DNA of 64,000 bases from DASWIG01 sp965371445 (GCA_965371445.1 CBDUYN010000025.1:1-64000); one strand, 5' to 3'. Shown: positions 53,726 through 63,700, counted from the stretch's first letter. A program made the numbers and translations. Notes: generated by a model from the sequence alone, not told the origin.

Positions 53726-53803
53726 ATGTCTGACACCAGTGACATCCCGGCCGGTATCCGCATGAAGGGCGGCGTGGCCTTCGTGCATAGGGAGCGCAAG
53801 TGA
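53726..53803 (+). CDS. Possible 25-residue peptide
   Basis: The short ORF MSDTSDIPAGIRMKGGVAFV then HRERK has GGAGAGGAAATC before its ATG. It ends one base before the start of the next gene. The spacing suggests either a leader peptide coupled to that gene or a truncated first gene of the cluster. I do not recognise it. Confidence 0.35.
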   Translation: MSDTSDIPAGIRMKGGVAFVHRERK

Positions 53804-53804
53804 C

Positions 53805-54227
53805 ATGGCGGCCGGGCGTCGGAAGATATCCGAAGCATTCCTCGAGTTCTCGCTGCCGATCCTGCGCGGAATGACGATCGACACCAGCGAGCAGGAGATC
53901 GAGCATGTCCTGAAGTTGGCGTTCACCGTCTGGAACTCTGTGATCATGGACCAGGTCAACGGCAACGACCGCTGGATCGAGTATCTCCAGGAGCTCATGG
54001 CTGAAGACCCTCTGACGTGGGCGATCGTTACCGATCTGATACACCGGAAGCGTACGCTCTTCGGTGACGAGAAGCTCCTGATCGGCAACTATCGAGTCAC
54101 GCGCAAGGGCGATGAACTCAACCTCTGGGCGGAGGCGCGGGAAGCGGTGAAGAGCGATGGGCCGAGGCGCGCCCACGGGCCGAAAACGAGGGCTTCACCC
54201 AAGAGGGTTCCGCGGAAAGGCAGATGA
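53805..54227 (+). CDS. Conserved hypothetical helical protein
   Basis: A 140-residue acidic-to-neutral helical protein starting MAAGRRKISEAFLEFSLPIL. The core reads EIEHVLKLAFTVWNSVIMDQ, LQELMAEDPLTWAIVTDLIH and RKRTLFGDEKLLIGNYRVTR. The 'FTVWNxVIxDxVNG' and 'RKRxLFxDxxxLIGxYxVT' patterns seem familiar from uncharacterised bacterial proteins, but no domain can be named. The C-terminus is basic and low-complexity (RRAHGPKTRASPKRVPRKGR). Its stop overlaps the start of the next gene by four bases. Confidence 0.55.
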   Translation: MAAGRRKISEAFLEFSLPILRGMTIDTSEQEIEHVLKLAFTVWNSVIMDQVNGNDRWIEYLQELMAEDPLTWAIVTDLIHRKRTLFGDEKLLIGNYRVTRKGDELNLWAEAREAVKSDGPRRAHGPKTRASPKRVPRKGR

Positions 54228-54805
54228 CAGTTGAAGAAGAATACAAGGCGGTAAACGAGATGCTGAAGCTTCTCGGCGACGAGCCGATCCCGATGCCCCA
54301 GTCGGGGACCGATCGGGAGAAGCTGAAGCACCTTCTGGATTCGTATCTTGAGATCCTCCTTGCCAAGGTGCCCAGGTACGCAAAGCTTCCAGACGTCCGG
54401 CTCCAGGTGAATCTGCTTTCGGTGGTTCTAGCGAAGAGCCGAAAGAAGGGCTTTCCCGCCGCTCTCGTTGAGGGCCTTCTCCCTCTGGGCTTGACGGCGG
54501 CTCTTGATGCGGTTGCCGCAGACGTTCATATCACACCAGCGGCGCCCGCGGTTTCGTGGGTCGATGAAAAAGCGAGCGGCGGCCGTCTTCGAGCGGACTC
54601 TAAAGCTGCGGACGCGCCCAGGCGACGCCTGTCTCCGCCGGAGCCTGATCTGCCTTCGGCGGTGATACCGGCAAGGCTGTGCTGTAGCCGTTGGACGAGC
54701 AGCGTTTCCCGGCGCTGGGTGGTCTCGGTCTTCGTGGCGATCTCAAGCGCCTGCCGGGCTCCGACGACGATCACCAGCCGCTTGCCGCGAGTGATCGCGG
54801 TGTAG
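54224..54805 (+). CDS. Conserved hypothetical protein, C-terminus probably replaced
   Basis: Starts MTVEEEYKAVNEMLKLLGDE and reads as a credible helical protein for about 105 residues (DREKLKHLLDSYLEILLAKV, RLQVNLLSVVLAKSRKKGFP, LGLTAALDAVAADVH). From about 54575 it enters the duplicated CGNR piece and then runs antisense into the recD2 gene, where the translation is nonsense. The true gene probably ended near 54570. It is coupled to the upstream gene by an ATGA overlap. Confidence 0.5.
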   Translation: MTVEEEYKAVNEMLKLLGDEPIPMPQSGTDREKLKHLLDSYLEILLAKVPRYAKLPDVRLQVNLLSVVLAKSRKKGFPAALVEGLLPLGLTAALDAVAADVHITPAAPAVSWVDEKASGGRLRADSKAADAPRRRLSPPEPDLPSAVIPARLCCSRWTSSVSRRWVVSVFVAISSACRAPTTITSRLPRVIAV

Positions 54806-56835
54806 AGGAGGTTTCTCTGCAGCATCACGAAGTGCTGCGAGTGCAGCACGATCACCACGCACGGGAACTCACTGCCCTGGGACTTGTGGATCGTGACGGC
54901 ATAGGCCAGCTCCAACTCCTCGAGCCGGCTCGGCGGATAGTCGACGACACGGCCGTCGAGCTCCACCAGGACCCGCTGCTCCGTCGAGTCGAATCCGGCG
55001 ATGGTTCCGATCTCGCCGTTGAAGACCTCGAGGTCGTAGTTGTTGCTCGTCTGCATGACCCGGTCCCCCTGGCGAAAGCGCCGGCCGGCCCACTTCGGAG
55101 CCGCCTCCGCGGAGTTCAAAAGCTCCTGCAGTCTGGCGTTCAGATTCTCGACCCCGAGGATCCCGCGGCGCATCGGTGCGAGGACCTGGATGTCCCGGAC
55201 GGGGACGAAGCCGAACTTCTTGGGGATCCGGGAGACCACCAGGTCTTCGACTTCCGCGAGGGCCGCCGCCGGATCCTCCCGGTGCGCGACGAAGAAGTCC
55301 GCCGCGTCGGGATCGAGTCCCCGAATCGGCATCTCGCCGTGAATGACCCGGTGAGCATTGACGACGATCAGGCTCATTTGCGCCTGGCGGAAGATCTCGG
55401 TCAAGCGGACCAGCGGAATCTCTCCTGAATCGATCAGGTCCCCAAGCACCCGCCCGGGACCGACCGAGGGCAATTGGTCGACGTCGCCGACGAAGATCAG
55501 GCGGGCCGAGTCGGGGAGGGCTTGGAGCAGGTGCCGGGCGAGCGGCGTGTCGAGCATCGACGCCTCGTCGATCACCAGGAGATCCGCCTCGAGGGGGTTC
55601 TCCTCGTCGCGGGTGAAGTCATGCCCCTGGTACCCCAGCAAGCGGTGAATGGTCTTGGCCTCGCGCCCCGTCGCCTCGCTCAGGCGTTTCGCGGCCCGGC
55701 CGGTGGGAGCGGCGAGCTCGACGGTCAGGCCGGCCAGCGAGGCGACGTACACGATCCCCTTCGTCAAGGTGGTCTTGCCGGTGCCGGGACCGCCGGTCAG
55801 GACCATCACTTTGCTCGCCACCATCTCTCGCAGGGTCTCGCGCTGGGCCTCGGCGAGCTCGATGCGCTCCTGGGTCTCGAAGCTGCCGATCGCCACCTCG
55901 ACGTCGACTTTGAGCGGCGGGGCCGCTGCGGCGAGGAGCGCCTCGAGACGCTTTGCGACGGTCCGTTCGGCGACCTCGAGCCGGCGCAGGTAGATCGCCT
56001 GCCCGGCGGCTCTGAGGCGGTCGGATTCAAGCTCCGTCTTGATCGCCGAGCTCACCAGGGCGTCCCCGACGGCCAGGAGCTCCCGGGTACGCCCGCAAAG
56101 CTCCTCGTGTCGAAGGAACATGTGACCTTCCCTGGCGCTCGCTTCTTCGAGGCTGTGGAGCGTCCCGGCTCCGGCGCGCTGCGGAGAGTCGCGGGGGAGC
56201 CCCTGGGCCCTGGCGATCGCGTCGGCGCGGTGAAAGCCGATGCCCCGGACTTCCGTCAGGCGGTAAGGGTTTTTTCGGACGACGTCGATCGCCTGGTCTG
56301 CGAAGCGTTGGTAGATTTTGACCGCGTAGGCCGAGGAAATCCCGTAGCCCTGGAGGAAGATCATCGCGTCCCGAATCTTCCGGGTGTCTTTGAAGGCCTC
56401 GAGGATCTGCCTCTTGCGCTTCTTGCCGATACCGTGGACTTCGACCAGGCGATCCGGTTCCTTGTCGAGGACGCCGAGCGTCTCATGCTCGAATTTCTTG
56501 ACGATCCGCTTGGCCAGCTTCGAGTCGATGCCGTCGATGAAGCCGGCGAGATAGCGCTCGATTCCTTCGAGGCTCGCGGGTTCGACGGGAGTGAAGGACG
56601 AAGCTTTGAACTGCCGCCCGAACTTGGGATGCTCGACCCAGTCGCCACCGAATTGGAGGTGGTCGCCCGGCCGGACACCGAGGAAGGATCCCACCGCCTT
56701 GATCCGGCCCGCCCCCTCCGAGTCGACGAGGAGCACACTCCAGCCGGTCTCTTCGTTGCAGTGGAGAATCCGCTCGACGGCACCCTCGACCGTGACCCTC
56801 GACAGCTCGTCACTAAGCGCCAATTGCCGGTCCAT
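54526..56835 (-). CDS. recD2: RecD2-type DNA helicase
   Basis: A 769-residue superfamily 1B helicase of the RecD2 type, found in bacteria lacking RecBC. The N-terminal part has helix-hairpin-helix-like segments (LVEVHGIGKKRKRQILEAF; LTEVRGIGFHRADAIARAQG). The motor has VLTGGPGTGKTTLT (Walker A), LLVIDEASMLD (Walker B), FVGDVDQLPSVGPG and the C-terminal ELAYAVTIHKSQGSEFP with NLLYTAITRGKRLV. It unwinds DNA 5' to 3' in repair and recombination. Homologues end soon after the region ETLLVQRLQHSL. The last about 50 residues here (GSGGDRRRLGASAALESARR) are basic read-through into gene debris, so the original stop was probably lost. Confidence 0.92.
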   Translation of the reverse strand: MDRQLALSDELSRVTVEGAVERILHCNEETGWSVLLVDSEGAGRIKAVGSFLGVRPGDHLQFGGDWVEHPKFGRQFKASSFTPVEPASLEGIERYLAGFIDGIDSKLAKRIVKKFEHETLGVLDKEPDRLVEVHGIGKKRKRQILEAFKDTRKIRDAMIFLQGYGISSAYAVKIYQRFADQAIDVVRKNPYRLTEVRGIGFHRADAIARAQGLPRDSPQRAGAGTLHSLEEASAREGHMFLRHEELCGRTRELLAVGDALVSSAIKTELESDRLRAAGQAIYLRRLEVAERTVAKRLEALLAAAAPPLKVDVEVAIGSFETQERIELAEAQRETLREMVASKVMVLTGGPGTGKTTLTKGIVYVASLAGLTVELAAPTGRAAKRLSEATGREAKTIHRLLGYQGHDFTRDEENPLEADLLVIDEASMLDTPLARHLLQALPDSARLIFVGDVDQLPSVGPGRVLGDLIDSGEIPLVRLTEIFRQAQMSLIVVNAHRVIHGEMPIRGLDPDAADFFVAHREDPAAALAEVEDLVVSRIPKKFGFVPVRDIQVLAPMRRGILGVENLNARLQELLNSAEAAPKWAGRRFRQGDRVMQTSNNYDLEVFNGEIGTIAGFDSTEQRVLVELDGRVVDYPPSRLEELELAYAVTIHKSQGSEFPCVVIVLHSQHFVMLQRNLLYTAITRGKRLVIVVGARQALEIATKTETTQRRETLLVQRLQHSLAGITAEGRSGSGGDRRRLGASAALESARRRPPLAFSSTHETAGAAGVI

Positions 56836-57399
56836 GCCTTGACACTAGCAGTAATCACGGAATCGAATACGATGAACAAGGCTCGTGGGACGGAATCGGT
56901 CCTTCGCGTCCTGTATCCCGTCGGGCGTCGGCTCACCGGCTCCTTCAAGCTCTCGAAGACATACGTAGAGCGTAGCGCCGAGATCTTCTCGGCAACGCCC
57001 CAAATCAGGAGATTCTGGCGAGGCCGGCGAAGAGCTGACGCCCTAGAATCGATGTCACGGCCCGATCTCGGGCCGTCCCATACCTGAGGTCGTCCGTGCT
57101 CTTGCTAGAGATGCCGCCAGTAGCATCGTCCTTGTGGATTCTGCCGAAGAGGGCATTCGTGCTCAAGATCGGGTGGCTCAGTCCGGCCTTATTAGCCGCG
57201 CAGATGTTTTTGCTCTGCCTCCGCGGCAAGGTTGTCGCGAGACTGAGCTCGAAGCCGGATTCCAGAGAGGTCTCCGCCGGCAAATCCAAGCTCGGGCCGG
57301 ATTCCAGAGAGGTCTCCGCCGGCAAATCCAAGCTCGGGCCGGATCTCAGAGACGCCTCCGAAGCGGCGCTGCAGCGGAGCGTCGTCGCCGGTAGGATCG
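56836..57399. other. Gene-free region carrying a 42-bp tandem repeat
   Basis: No convincing gene. It holds the tandem repeat described separately. The plus frame from 56874 (MNKARGTESVLRVLYPVGRR) and the minus frame over 57005-57100 look partly protein-like, but neither has a ribosome binding site or a recognised domain. Confidence 0.35.
57255..57360. repeat. 42-bp tandem direct repeat, two and a half copies
   Basis: 57255-57296 and 57297-57338 are identical 42-base units beginning ccggattccagagaggtctc. A third, diverged half unit follows at 57339-57360. The unit length is a multiple of three, so the repeat keeps any frame open (PDSREVSAGKSKLG on plus, LDLPAETSLESGPS on minus). It lies just beyond the stop of the FHA-adaptor gene. 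Confidence 0.85.
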
Positions 57400-59322
57400 T
57401 CACTCCTTGCGATACGACCGCACCGCCTGCCCGTCGCCGAGCTCCTCGTGGCCGTAGACGACCACCTCGTCGCCCGCTGAGAGGCCGTCCGTGATCTGAA
57501 CCGTCCGGTCCAGGCGCCGGCCGAGCCCGACTTCGAGGCGATGGGCGACGCCACCGCGCACCACGAAGAGCGCCGCGCGCCCAGCGCTCTCCTCCACCAA
57601 GGCCTCCACCGGGACGAGGAGGCCCTCTTCCTTGCCCTGGATGACACGCAGCCACACGATCATGCCGCTTCGCAGACTGAAGTCGGGGTTCTTGAGCCGC
57701 GCCTCGACCTCGAAGGTGCGGGTCACCGGATTCGCCGCCGAGCCCAGCCGGCTCACCTCGCCGCGAAAGACGCGGCCGGGAAAGGCGTCGGTCGTCGCCT
57801 CGACGGCCTGGCCCAGCCGCACGCCGACAAAGTCGCGGTCGGCCAAGTCCACCTTGACCAGCACCTCCTCCAGGTTCTCCAACGTGACCACCGGCGCGCC
57901 GGGTACCACGAGCTCTCCCGGGTTGACGAAGGTCCTCGCCAGGACCCCCGAGATGGGGGCGTGGATCGAGGTCTTCGACAGCTGCTCGCGTAACTGCGCG
58001 ATCCTCGCCTGGGTCGACCGGTAAGCCGAGTCGAGCGAGAGATAGTGGTTCTTGGCCTGCTCGTAGACCGAGCGCACCACCGCGTCCTCGTTGAAGAGTC
58101 GCTCCTTGCGTTCGTAATCCGTTTTCGCCAGCTCCACCTGCTCCCGGCTGATCGACGCTTTCGCCGCCTCGATCTGGTGACGGACGTCGCGGTCGTTGAG
58201 ACGCACCAAGAGGGCACCTCGCTCGACCCCGGTCCCTTCGGCGGCGGCGACCTCCTCCACCCGCGCGGCGACCTCCGCGCTGACCGTCGCGGTGCGGTGG
58301 GCGCGCACCGAGCCGCTGCCGGAGACCTCGAACACCAGCTCGTCGAGCTCCACCGGGACGACCTGCACGAGAGAGGCGTCTTCGCTCGCGCCAGCGGCCG
58401 GCGATCCGGCGGCGTTCTCCGGCGGCGCCTCCAGGCGGCGGCCGACGAAAAAGGCCCCCGCCACCACCACGAGCACCACGACGACGCCAGCGGCCACCGC
58501 CAGGTCGCGGCGGCCGTCTCCGGCTCGCCGGTCGAGCACGGCCTCCTCCGCCTGGGCAGACCCCGCCGATCTGGGGAGAAAGGTCTCTCCGAGGAGGTGG
58601 CCCTGATCGGCGAGGTCGAGGATCTCCTCTCGGGCCCGCAGCACCGTCTGCCCGACGACGACCTCGTCGCCGGCCACAAGCGGTGACTCGACGATGCGCT
58701 CGCCGTTCAACCGGGTGCCGTTCGAGCTCCCGAGGTCGCGGATGAAGAAGCGGCCGCCCCGCGCGGTGACCACCGCGTGCTGGACAGAGCTCTCGTGGTC
58801 CTCCAAGACGAGGTCGGCGCTCGGCGAGCGTCCGATGACGTAGTCCGTGCCGCCGACGAGCTTCAAGCTGAGGTCCTGACCGCCGAGGCGCCACACGAGG
58901 TAGAGGATCGGCACCGCCGGTTCGGCCACGGGCTCGCCGCTCGACCTCACCGTGGGGCCGGCGACCATCTCCGGGCCCGTCTGGGCCGCGAGCTTCGAGT
59001 AGTCGAGGAGAACCGTCTGCTCAGCCGACCGCGGCTCCGGCACGGAGAAAGTGAGGTGGAACTCGCCGATCCTCACCTCGACGCCGTTGGTGAGCTCGAG
59101 CTCCCGGACCCGCTGGGAGGCGTGGAGCAGGCCGTTGGTGCTGCCCAGATCGACGATCTTGTAGCTCGCGCCCTGGCGGGTGATCTCCGCATGGCGGCGC
59201 GAGCACCCCAGAGAGTCCAGGACCAGATCGTTGTCCGCGTCACGCCCGATCGTGAGCCGCGCCGCGTCGAAGCAATGCTTGCTGGGCGGCAGCTGAGGGC
59301 ATGTCACGGTGATCTCGATCAT
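57400..59322 (-). CDS. RND efflux periplasmic adaptor with two N-terminal FHA domains
   Basis: A 640-residue fusion. Residues 1-95 are an FHA domain (LTIGRDADNDLVLDSLGCSR, RHAEI, LGSTNGLL). Residues about 140-240 are a second FHA domain (YVIGRSPSADLVLEDHESSV, QHAVV, LGSSNGTRLNG). A single membrane segment lies at about 275-295 (LAVAAGVVVVLVVVAGAFFV). Residues about 315-640 are an HlyD/MexA-type adaptor with lipoyl halves (VSAEVAARVEEVAAAEGTGV; SIHAPISGVLARTFVNPGEL) around an alpha-hairpin. FHA domains bind phosphothreonine and would face the cytoplasm, with the adaptor in the periplasm. The start overlaps the TolC-like gene stop by four bases. Normal adaptors are about 350-400 residues. Confidence 0.9.
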   Translation of the reverse strand: MIEITVTCPQLPPSKHCFDAARLTIGRDADNDLVLDSLGCSRRHAEITRQGASYKIVDLGSTNGLLHASQRVRELELTNGVEVRIGEFHLTFSVPEPRSAEQTVLLDYSKLAAQTGPEMVAGPTVRSSGEPVAEPAVPILYLVWRLGGQDLSLKLVGGTDYVIGRSPSADLVLEDHESSVQHAVVTARGGRFFIRDLGSSNGTRLNGERIVESPLVAGDEVVVGQTVLRAREEILDLADQGHLLGETFLPRSAGSAQAEEAVLDRRAGDGRRDLAVAAGVVVVLVVVAGAFFVGRRLEAPPENAAGSPAAGASEDASLVQVVPVELDELVFEVSGSGSVRAHRTATVSAEVAARVEEVAAAEGTGVERGALLVRLNDRDVRHQIEAAKASISREQVELAKTDYERKERLFNEDAVVRSVYEQAKNHYLSLDSAYRSTQARIAQLREQLSKTSIHAPISGVLARTFVNPGELVVPGAPVVTLENLEEVLVKVDLADRDFVGVRLGQAVEATTDAFPGRVFRGEVSRLGSAANPVTRTFEVEARLKNPDFSLRSGMIVWLRVIQGKEEGLLVPVEALVEESAGRAALFVVRGGVAHRLEVGLGRRLDRTVQITDGLSAGDEVVVYGHEELGDGQAVRSYRKE

Positions 59323-60653
59323 GTCGATCCTCCGAGGACCTTCACGAGCTTCGCCTCGGCCAGGCGCGCCCGGAAAAGCGCCCGGTCGAGCTCGAGCTCG
59401 GCCCCGGCCAGCGCCGTGTGCTCGCCCAGCAGCTCCTCGGCGGTGGCAAACCTCTCACGAAAAGCGCTCACCGTGACCCTGTGCTTCTCCTCTTGATAGG
59501 CCAGGGCGTGGCGCCGCACCTCGACGCCACTGTAGGCCTCCTCCGTCTCCCGCACGGCCTGCCGGGCCTGGAGGCGGAGCACCGAGAGCAGCTCTTCGAG
59601 CGAGCTCGACTCGAGCTTGCGGCGTGCCGCGGCGCGCTCCATCTCCCCGGCGCCGGCCGTCACGTCTTTGGCGAAGGGGATCGAGAAGCTCAGGGTGGCG
59701 CCGAATTGGCTGCCCTCGAAGAAGGTCTCGTTGTCGATCCAGGCGTAGAAGGCTTCGAGCTTCAGCTTCGGCTTGAAGTGCGAGCGTCCCGCCCGGTGCA
59801 TGGTCTCCGCCAGGACCACCCGGAGCTTCGCCTCTTCGACGGCCGGCGCTTGTGCCAGGGCCCGGCGCACGGCTTCCTCCTCGTCGAACGCCTTCGCCGG
59901 CGCCTCCAGAGTGCCGCTCAGGCGGTAGGCGGCGGCCGGCGGCCGGCCCAGCAGGCGGTTGAGAGCCAGGCGCGCGAAACGCGCGCCGTTCTCGGCTTCG
60001 AGGAGACGGTGACGATCGTAGGCGAGGTGGCTCGCGGCGCCCAGCTCTTCCACCTTCAGGGCCTCCTCCGCCGCCCGCCGCCGTAGGACCGCCCGCTCGG
60101 TCTCCTGCGAGCGTTCGACGCTGCGGCGCGCGACCTCCACCGCCCGCTCGGTGAGCAGCACGCCGTAGTAGGCTTCGGCCATCTCGTAGGAGAGCTCGAG
60201 CCGCTCTTGCCGTAGCTTCTGCCCGGCCAGCTGGCGCTCCGTCCTGCTGGCGGCGAGGCGCGACGCCAACGCGCCGCCCGCGTAGAGCGTCTGGCTCAGC
60301 TTCAAGACGCCCACCTGGCTGGTGGAGAAGCTTCCGGCGTCGGTCGGCGGCGCCTCCGGGTTCACCGTCCCCGGCGCCGCCGGATTGACGAAGCGGGCAA
60401 AGAAGACGTCGCCGTCGTAGTCCGCCCAGAACGCCGTCGCGGCGAGCTCCGGCAGAAACTCGGCTCGCGCCACACGCTCGCCGCCGGCGGCCAACGCCAC
60501 GGCCTGACTGGCTGCCGCCAGCCGATGGCTTCGGTCCTGGGCGATCCGCACCGCCTCCTCCAGAGACAGCTCGGGCTCCGCCGCCATGACGCCAGCCGCA
60601 CCCCAGAGCGCGGCGACCAGCAAGAGCGACCAGGTTTTTTTTCTCGTCGTCAC
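59319..60653 (-). CDS. TolC-family outer-membrane efflux protein
   Basis: A 444-residue outer-membrane channel subunit with a signal peptide (SLLLVAALWGAAGVMAAEP). Two homologous halves of long alpha-helices follow, each typical of TolC proteins (LSLEEAVRIAQDRSHRLAAA start; ALASRLAASRTERQLAGQKL; later KRKLESSSLEELLSVLRLQA-like helices). It begins with GTG at 60653, preceded by AAGGAGC. It should form the trimeric exit duct for the pump assembled from the FHA-adaptor (overlapping downstream gene) and the RND protein encoded on the other strand. Length fits the family. Confidence 0.9.
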   Translation of the reverse strand: MTTRKKTWSLLLVAALWGAAGVMAAEPELSLEEAVRIAQDRSHRLAAASQAVALAAGGERVARAEFLPELAATAFWADYDGDVFFARFVNPAAPGTVNPEAPPTDAGSFSTSQVGVLKLSQTLYAGGALASRLAASRTERQLAGQKLRQERLELSYEMAEAYYGVLLTERAVEVARRSVERSQETERAVLRRRAAEEALKVEELGAASHLAYDRHRLLEAENGARFARLALNRLLGRPPAAAYRLSGTLEAPAKAFDEEEAVRRALAQAPAVEEAKLRVVLAETMHRAGRSHFKPKLKLEAFYAWIDNETFFEGSQFGATLSFSIPFAKDVTAGAGEMERAAARRKLESSSLEELLSVLRLQARQAVRETEEAYSGVEVRRHALAYQEEKHRVTVSAFRERFATAEELLGEHTALAGAELELDRALFRARLAEAKLVKVLGGST

Positions 60654-60743
60654 TTTTTGCTCCTTTGGGTCCGTTTCTCCTATGATATCCTACCCCCGCA
60701 CAGCTACCCGGCCCTTTTTTTCACAACGTAGGAAGCCACCGTC
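60654..60743. promoter_or_regulatory. Shared intergenic promoter region of the efflux genes
   Basis: The 90 bases between two divergent start codons must contain both promoters. TATGAT (about 60681-60686) is a plausible -10 for the RND gene. A run of seven T's lies near 60714-60720. I cannot fix the minus-strand boxes. Confidence 0.35.
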
Positions 60744-63700
60744 TTGCCGCCCGACGACAACATCCAGGGAGGAGTCCTGGCCGGAGTCATCCGATACTAC
60801 CGGGTGTGCATCCTGGCGGTCGCCGCCCTCCTGATCGGCGGCATCTGGGCCTTCCTCACCCTGCCGAGGACGGAGGATCCCGAGTTCGACGTCCTCGACG
60901 TCCAAGTGGTCACCTTGTGGCCCGGGGTCGACGCCGCCAGGATCGAAGAGCTGGTCACTCGTCCCCTGGAAGAGGCCGTCGAGGAGCTCGACTCCATCAA
61001 GCTCACCTTCTCCACGTCCTCCGGCGGCGTTTCGGCGATCGTCGTGAAGATGTCCGACGGGGCCGACGCGGCGGAGGTCACCACCAAGATCAAGGAGCGC
61101 CTGAAAGACGCCGCGGGCGATCTCCCCGCCGGTTGCCACGAGCCCGAGGTCCTGACGTTCAACGCGGCAAGGATCCCGGTGGTGATCGCGGCGCTGACCG
61201 GAGGCAAGGACTTCCACCGGCTGGAAGCCCGGGCGGAAGAGCTGAGAGCCGAGCTGGCCTCGATCGACCGGATCGCCCGGGTCGAGATCGAGGGCCTGCC
61301 GGAGCGGCAGATCCTGGTGCTGGTCGACGGCCGGCGCCTCTCCCAGTACCGCATCTCCCTGGTGCGGATCCGCGACGTCCTGGCCCTGGAGAACGCCGGC
61401 GTCCCCGCCGGCACGCTCGACGTGGGCCGCCGGCGCTACCTGCTGGAGAACCCCGACGAGTACAAGAGCCTGGCGGAGATCGAGGCCACCGTCATCGGCA
61501 GCTTCGGCGGCTCCCTCGTCCAGCTGCGCGACGTGGCCCGGGTGGTCGACGGCTTCGCCGAGCGCCGCTACATGGTGCGCACCAACCGCCGCAACGCTCT
61601 CCTGCTCACGGTGGAAAAAAAAGAGCACACCAACACGGTGACGGTGGCGCGCGAGGTGCGCGACGTGATCGAGGGGTTCCGGCCCCGCCTCGAGGCCGGC
61701 CTCGACGTCACCGTGATCAACGACCGCGGCCTGAGTGTCGGCAGCATGCTGCGGAACCTGGGCCTGAACGCCCTGGCCGGCGGCGTCGTCGTCGCGGCGA
61801 TGGTCGCCCTTTTCCTCGGCATCCGCCAAGCGCTGGTGGTGTCGATCGCGATTCCCCTTTCGGTCCTGACCGCCTTTCTCCTCATGCGCTCGACCGGCGT
61901 CGAGATCCACCAGGTGTCGATTTTTGGCCTGGTGCTGGCGCTGGGCATGCTGGTGGATTCGGCGCTGGTGGTGGTGGAGTCGATCGCCCTCCACCTGGAG
62001 CGGGGCGAGCCGCTCTACACCGCCGTCACCTCCGGGGTCGCCGAGATGAAGGCGCCGGTCGCCTCGTCAGTCGCCACCACGGTGGCGGCCTTCGTCCCCC
62101 TGCTCTTTCTCACCGGCCTCGTCGGTGCCTTCATCCGCTCCTTGCCGCTGACCCTGATCTTCGCCCTGACCGGCTCGTTGGTCGTCGCCCTGACGGTCGT
62201 GCCGCTCCTCTGCTACGCCCTGTGGCGCAACTTTCCCCCAAAGGTCGTCGAGACCGAGAAGAAAGGGCGGATCATGGGGCTCTATCGCGAGATCACCAAG
62301 GCCGCCCTGCGCAACCGCTTCTCCACCCTCGCCGTGGCGGTGGCCGCTTTTGTCCTCTCCGTCCTGGCGATCCCGCTCTTGGGCTTTCAGTTCTTTCCCA
62401 AGGCGGAAAAAGCGATGTTCCTCGTCAACCTCCGGCTGCCGCGCGACGCCAACCTGGCGGCCACCGATCTCGTCACCACCCAGGTCGAAGAGATCCTGTC
62501 GCACGAGGGTGCGGTCCGCGACTTCACGGCCAACGTCGGCAAGGGCAGCCCGCGCGTCTACTACAACGAGATCCGGGAGCGCGAGACGCCGAGCTACGCC
62601 CAGATCCTGGTCAACTTGGAGGAGGGCTACGCGGCGTCCGTCGAGTCCTGGGTCGAGCGTCTGCGGGGCCGGCTGCGGCAGATCTCGGGCGCCTCGGTCG
62701 AGCCGAAGATCTTGGAGCAGGGACCGGGGTCGGGTGCCGCGATCCAGATCCGGGTCCTCGGCAACGACCTGGCGTCCTTGGCACGGCTCGCCCGGGAGAT
62801 TCGCCGGCTGGTCGCCGCCGTGCCCGGCGTCACCGACCTACGCGACACCCTGGGGCAACAGGTCCCCCACCTGGTGCTCGACCTCGACAAGCAGAAAGCG
62901 GCGCTCCTGGGGGTCGACACCCATTCCTTCGCCAGCACCGTGCACCTGGCCTTGAGCGGAGCAACGGCGACCATGTATCGCCAGGAGGAGAAGGAGATCC
63001 CCGTGGTCGTGCGGCTCGACCCGCAGTCGATCCGGGAGATCTCGGATCTGGAGGAGCTCTACATACCCTCCCGGGACGGCGGCATGGTGCCGTTCGCGGA
63101 GCTCGCCGGCGTCGTCGAGCGCGACGGCTTCGCCCAGATCGCCCGCCGCGGCGGCCGCCGCATGGTGAGCGTCGAATGCGACGTCGCAGGCCGGCTGGCG
63201 TCCGAGGTGGCCGCGGACGTCGAGCGGCGGCTCGCCGAGCTGAAGCTGCCGGACGGCTACGAGCTCGAGCTCGGCGGCGAGAACGAGGAGCGCGACGAGT
63301 CCTTCGCCGGCCTCGGCGAGGCCATGGCCCTGGCGCTGCTTCTGATCTACGGCATCCTGGCGATCCAGTTCAACTCCTTCGTCCAGCCCTTCGTCATCTT
63401 GCTGACCGTGCCCTTCGGCATCGTCGGCGCGGTGGTGGGGCTGCTCTTGACCGGCAAGCCCTTCGGCTTCATGGCCTTCATCGGCATCGTCAGCCTGACC
63501 GGCATCCTGATCAACGACTCGATCGTGCTGACCGACTTTGCCAACTACCTCCAGCGGGTCGAGGGGAAGCGGATGTACGAATCGCTGCTGGAGGCCGGCG
63601 AGCGGCGTTTCCGGCCGGTTGTGCTGACCAGCGTCACCACGATCGCCGGCATGACGCCGCTGGCGATCTGGGGCGGCAGCCTCTGGTCGCCGCTGGCTTG

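Noticed and set aside
55474..57087. A 537-codon plus-strand ORF
   Set aside because: Antisense of recD2 over most of its length; no recognisable motif or ribosome binding site.
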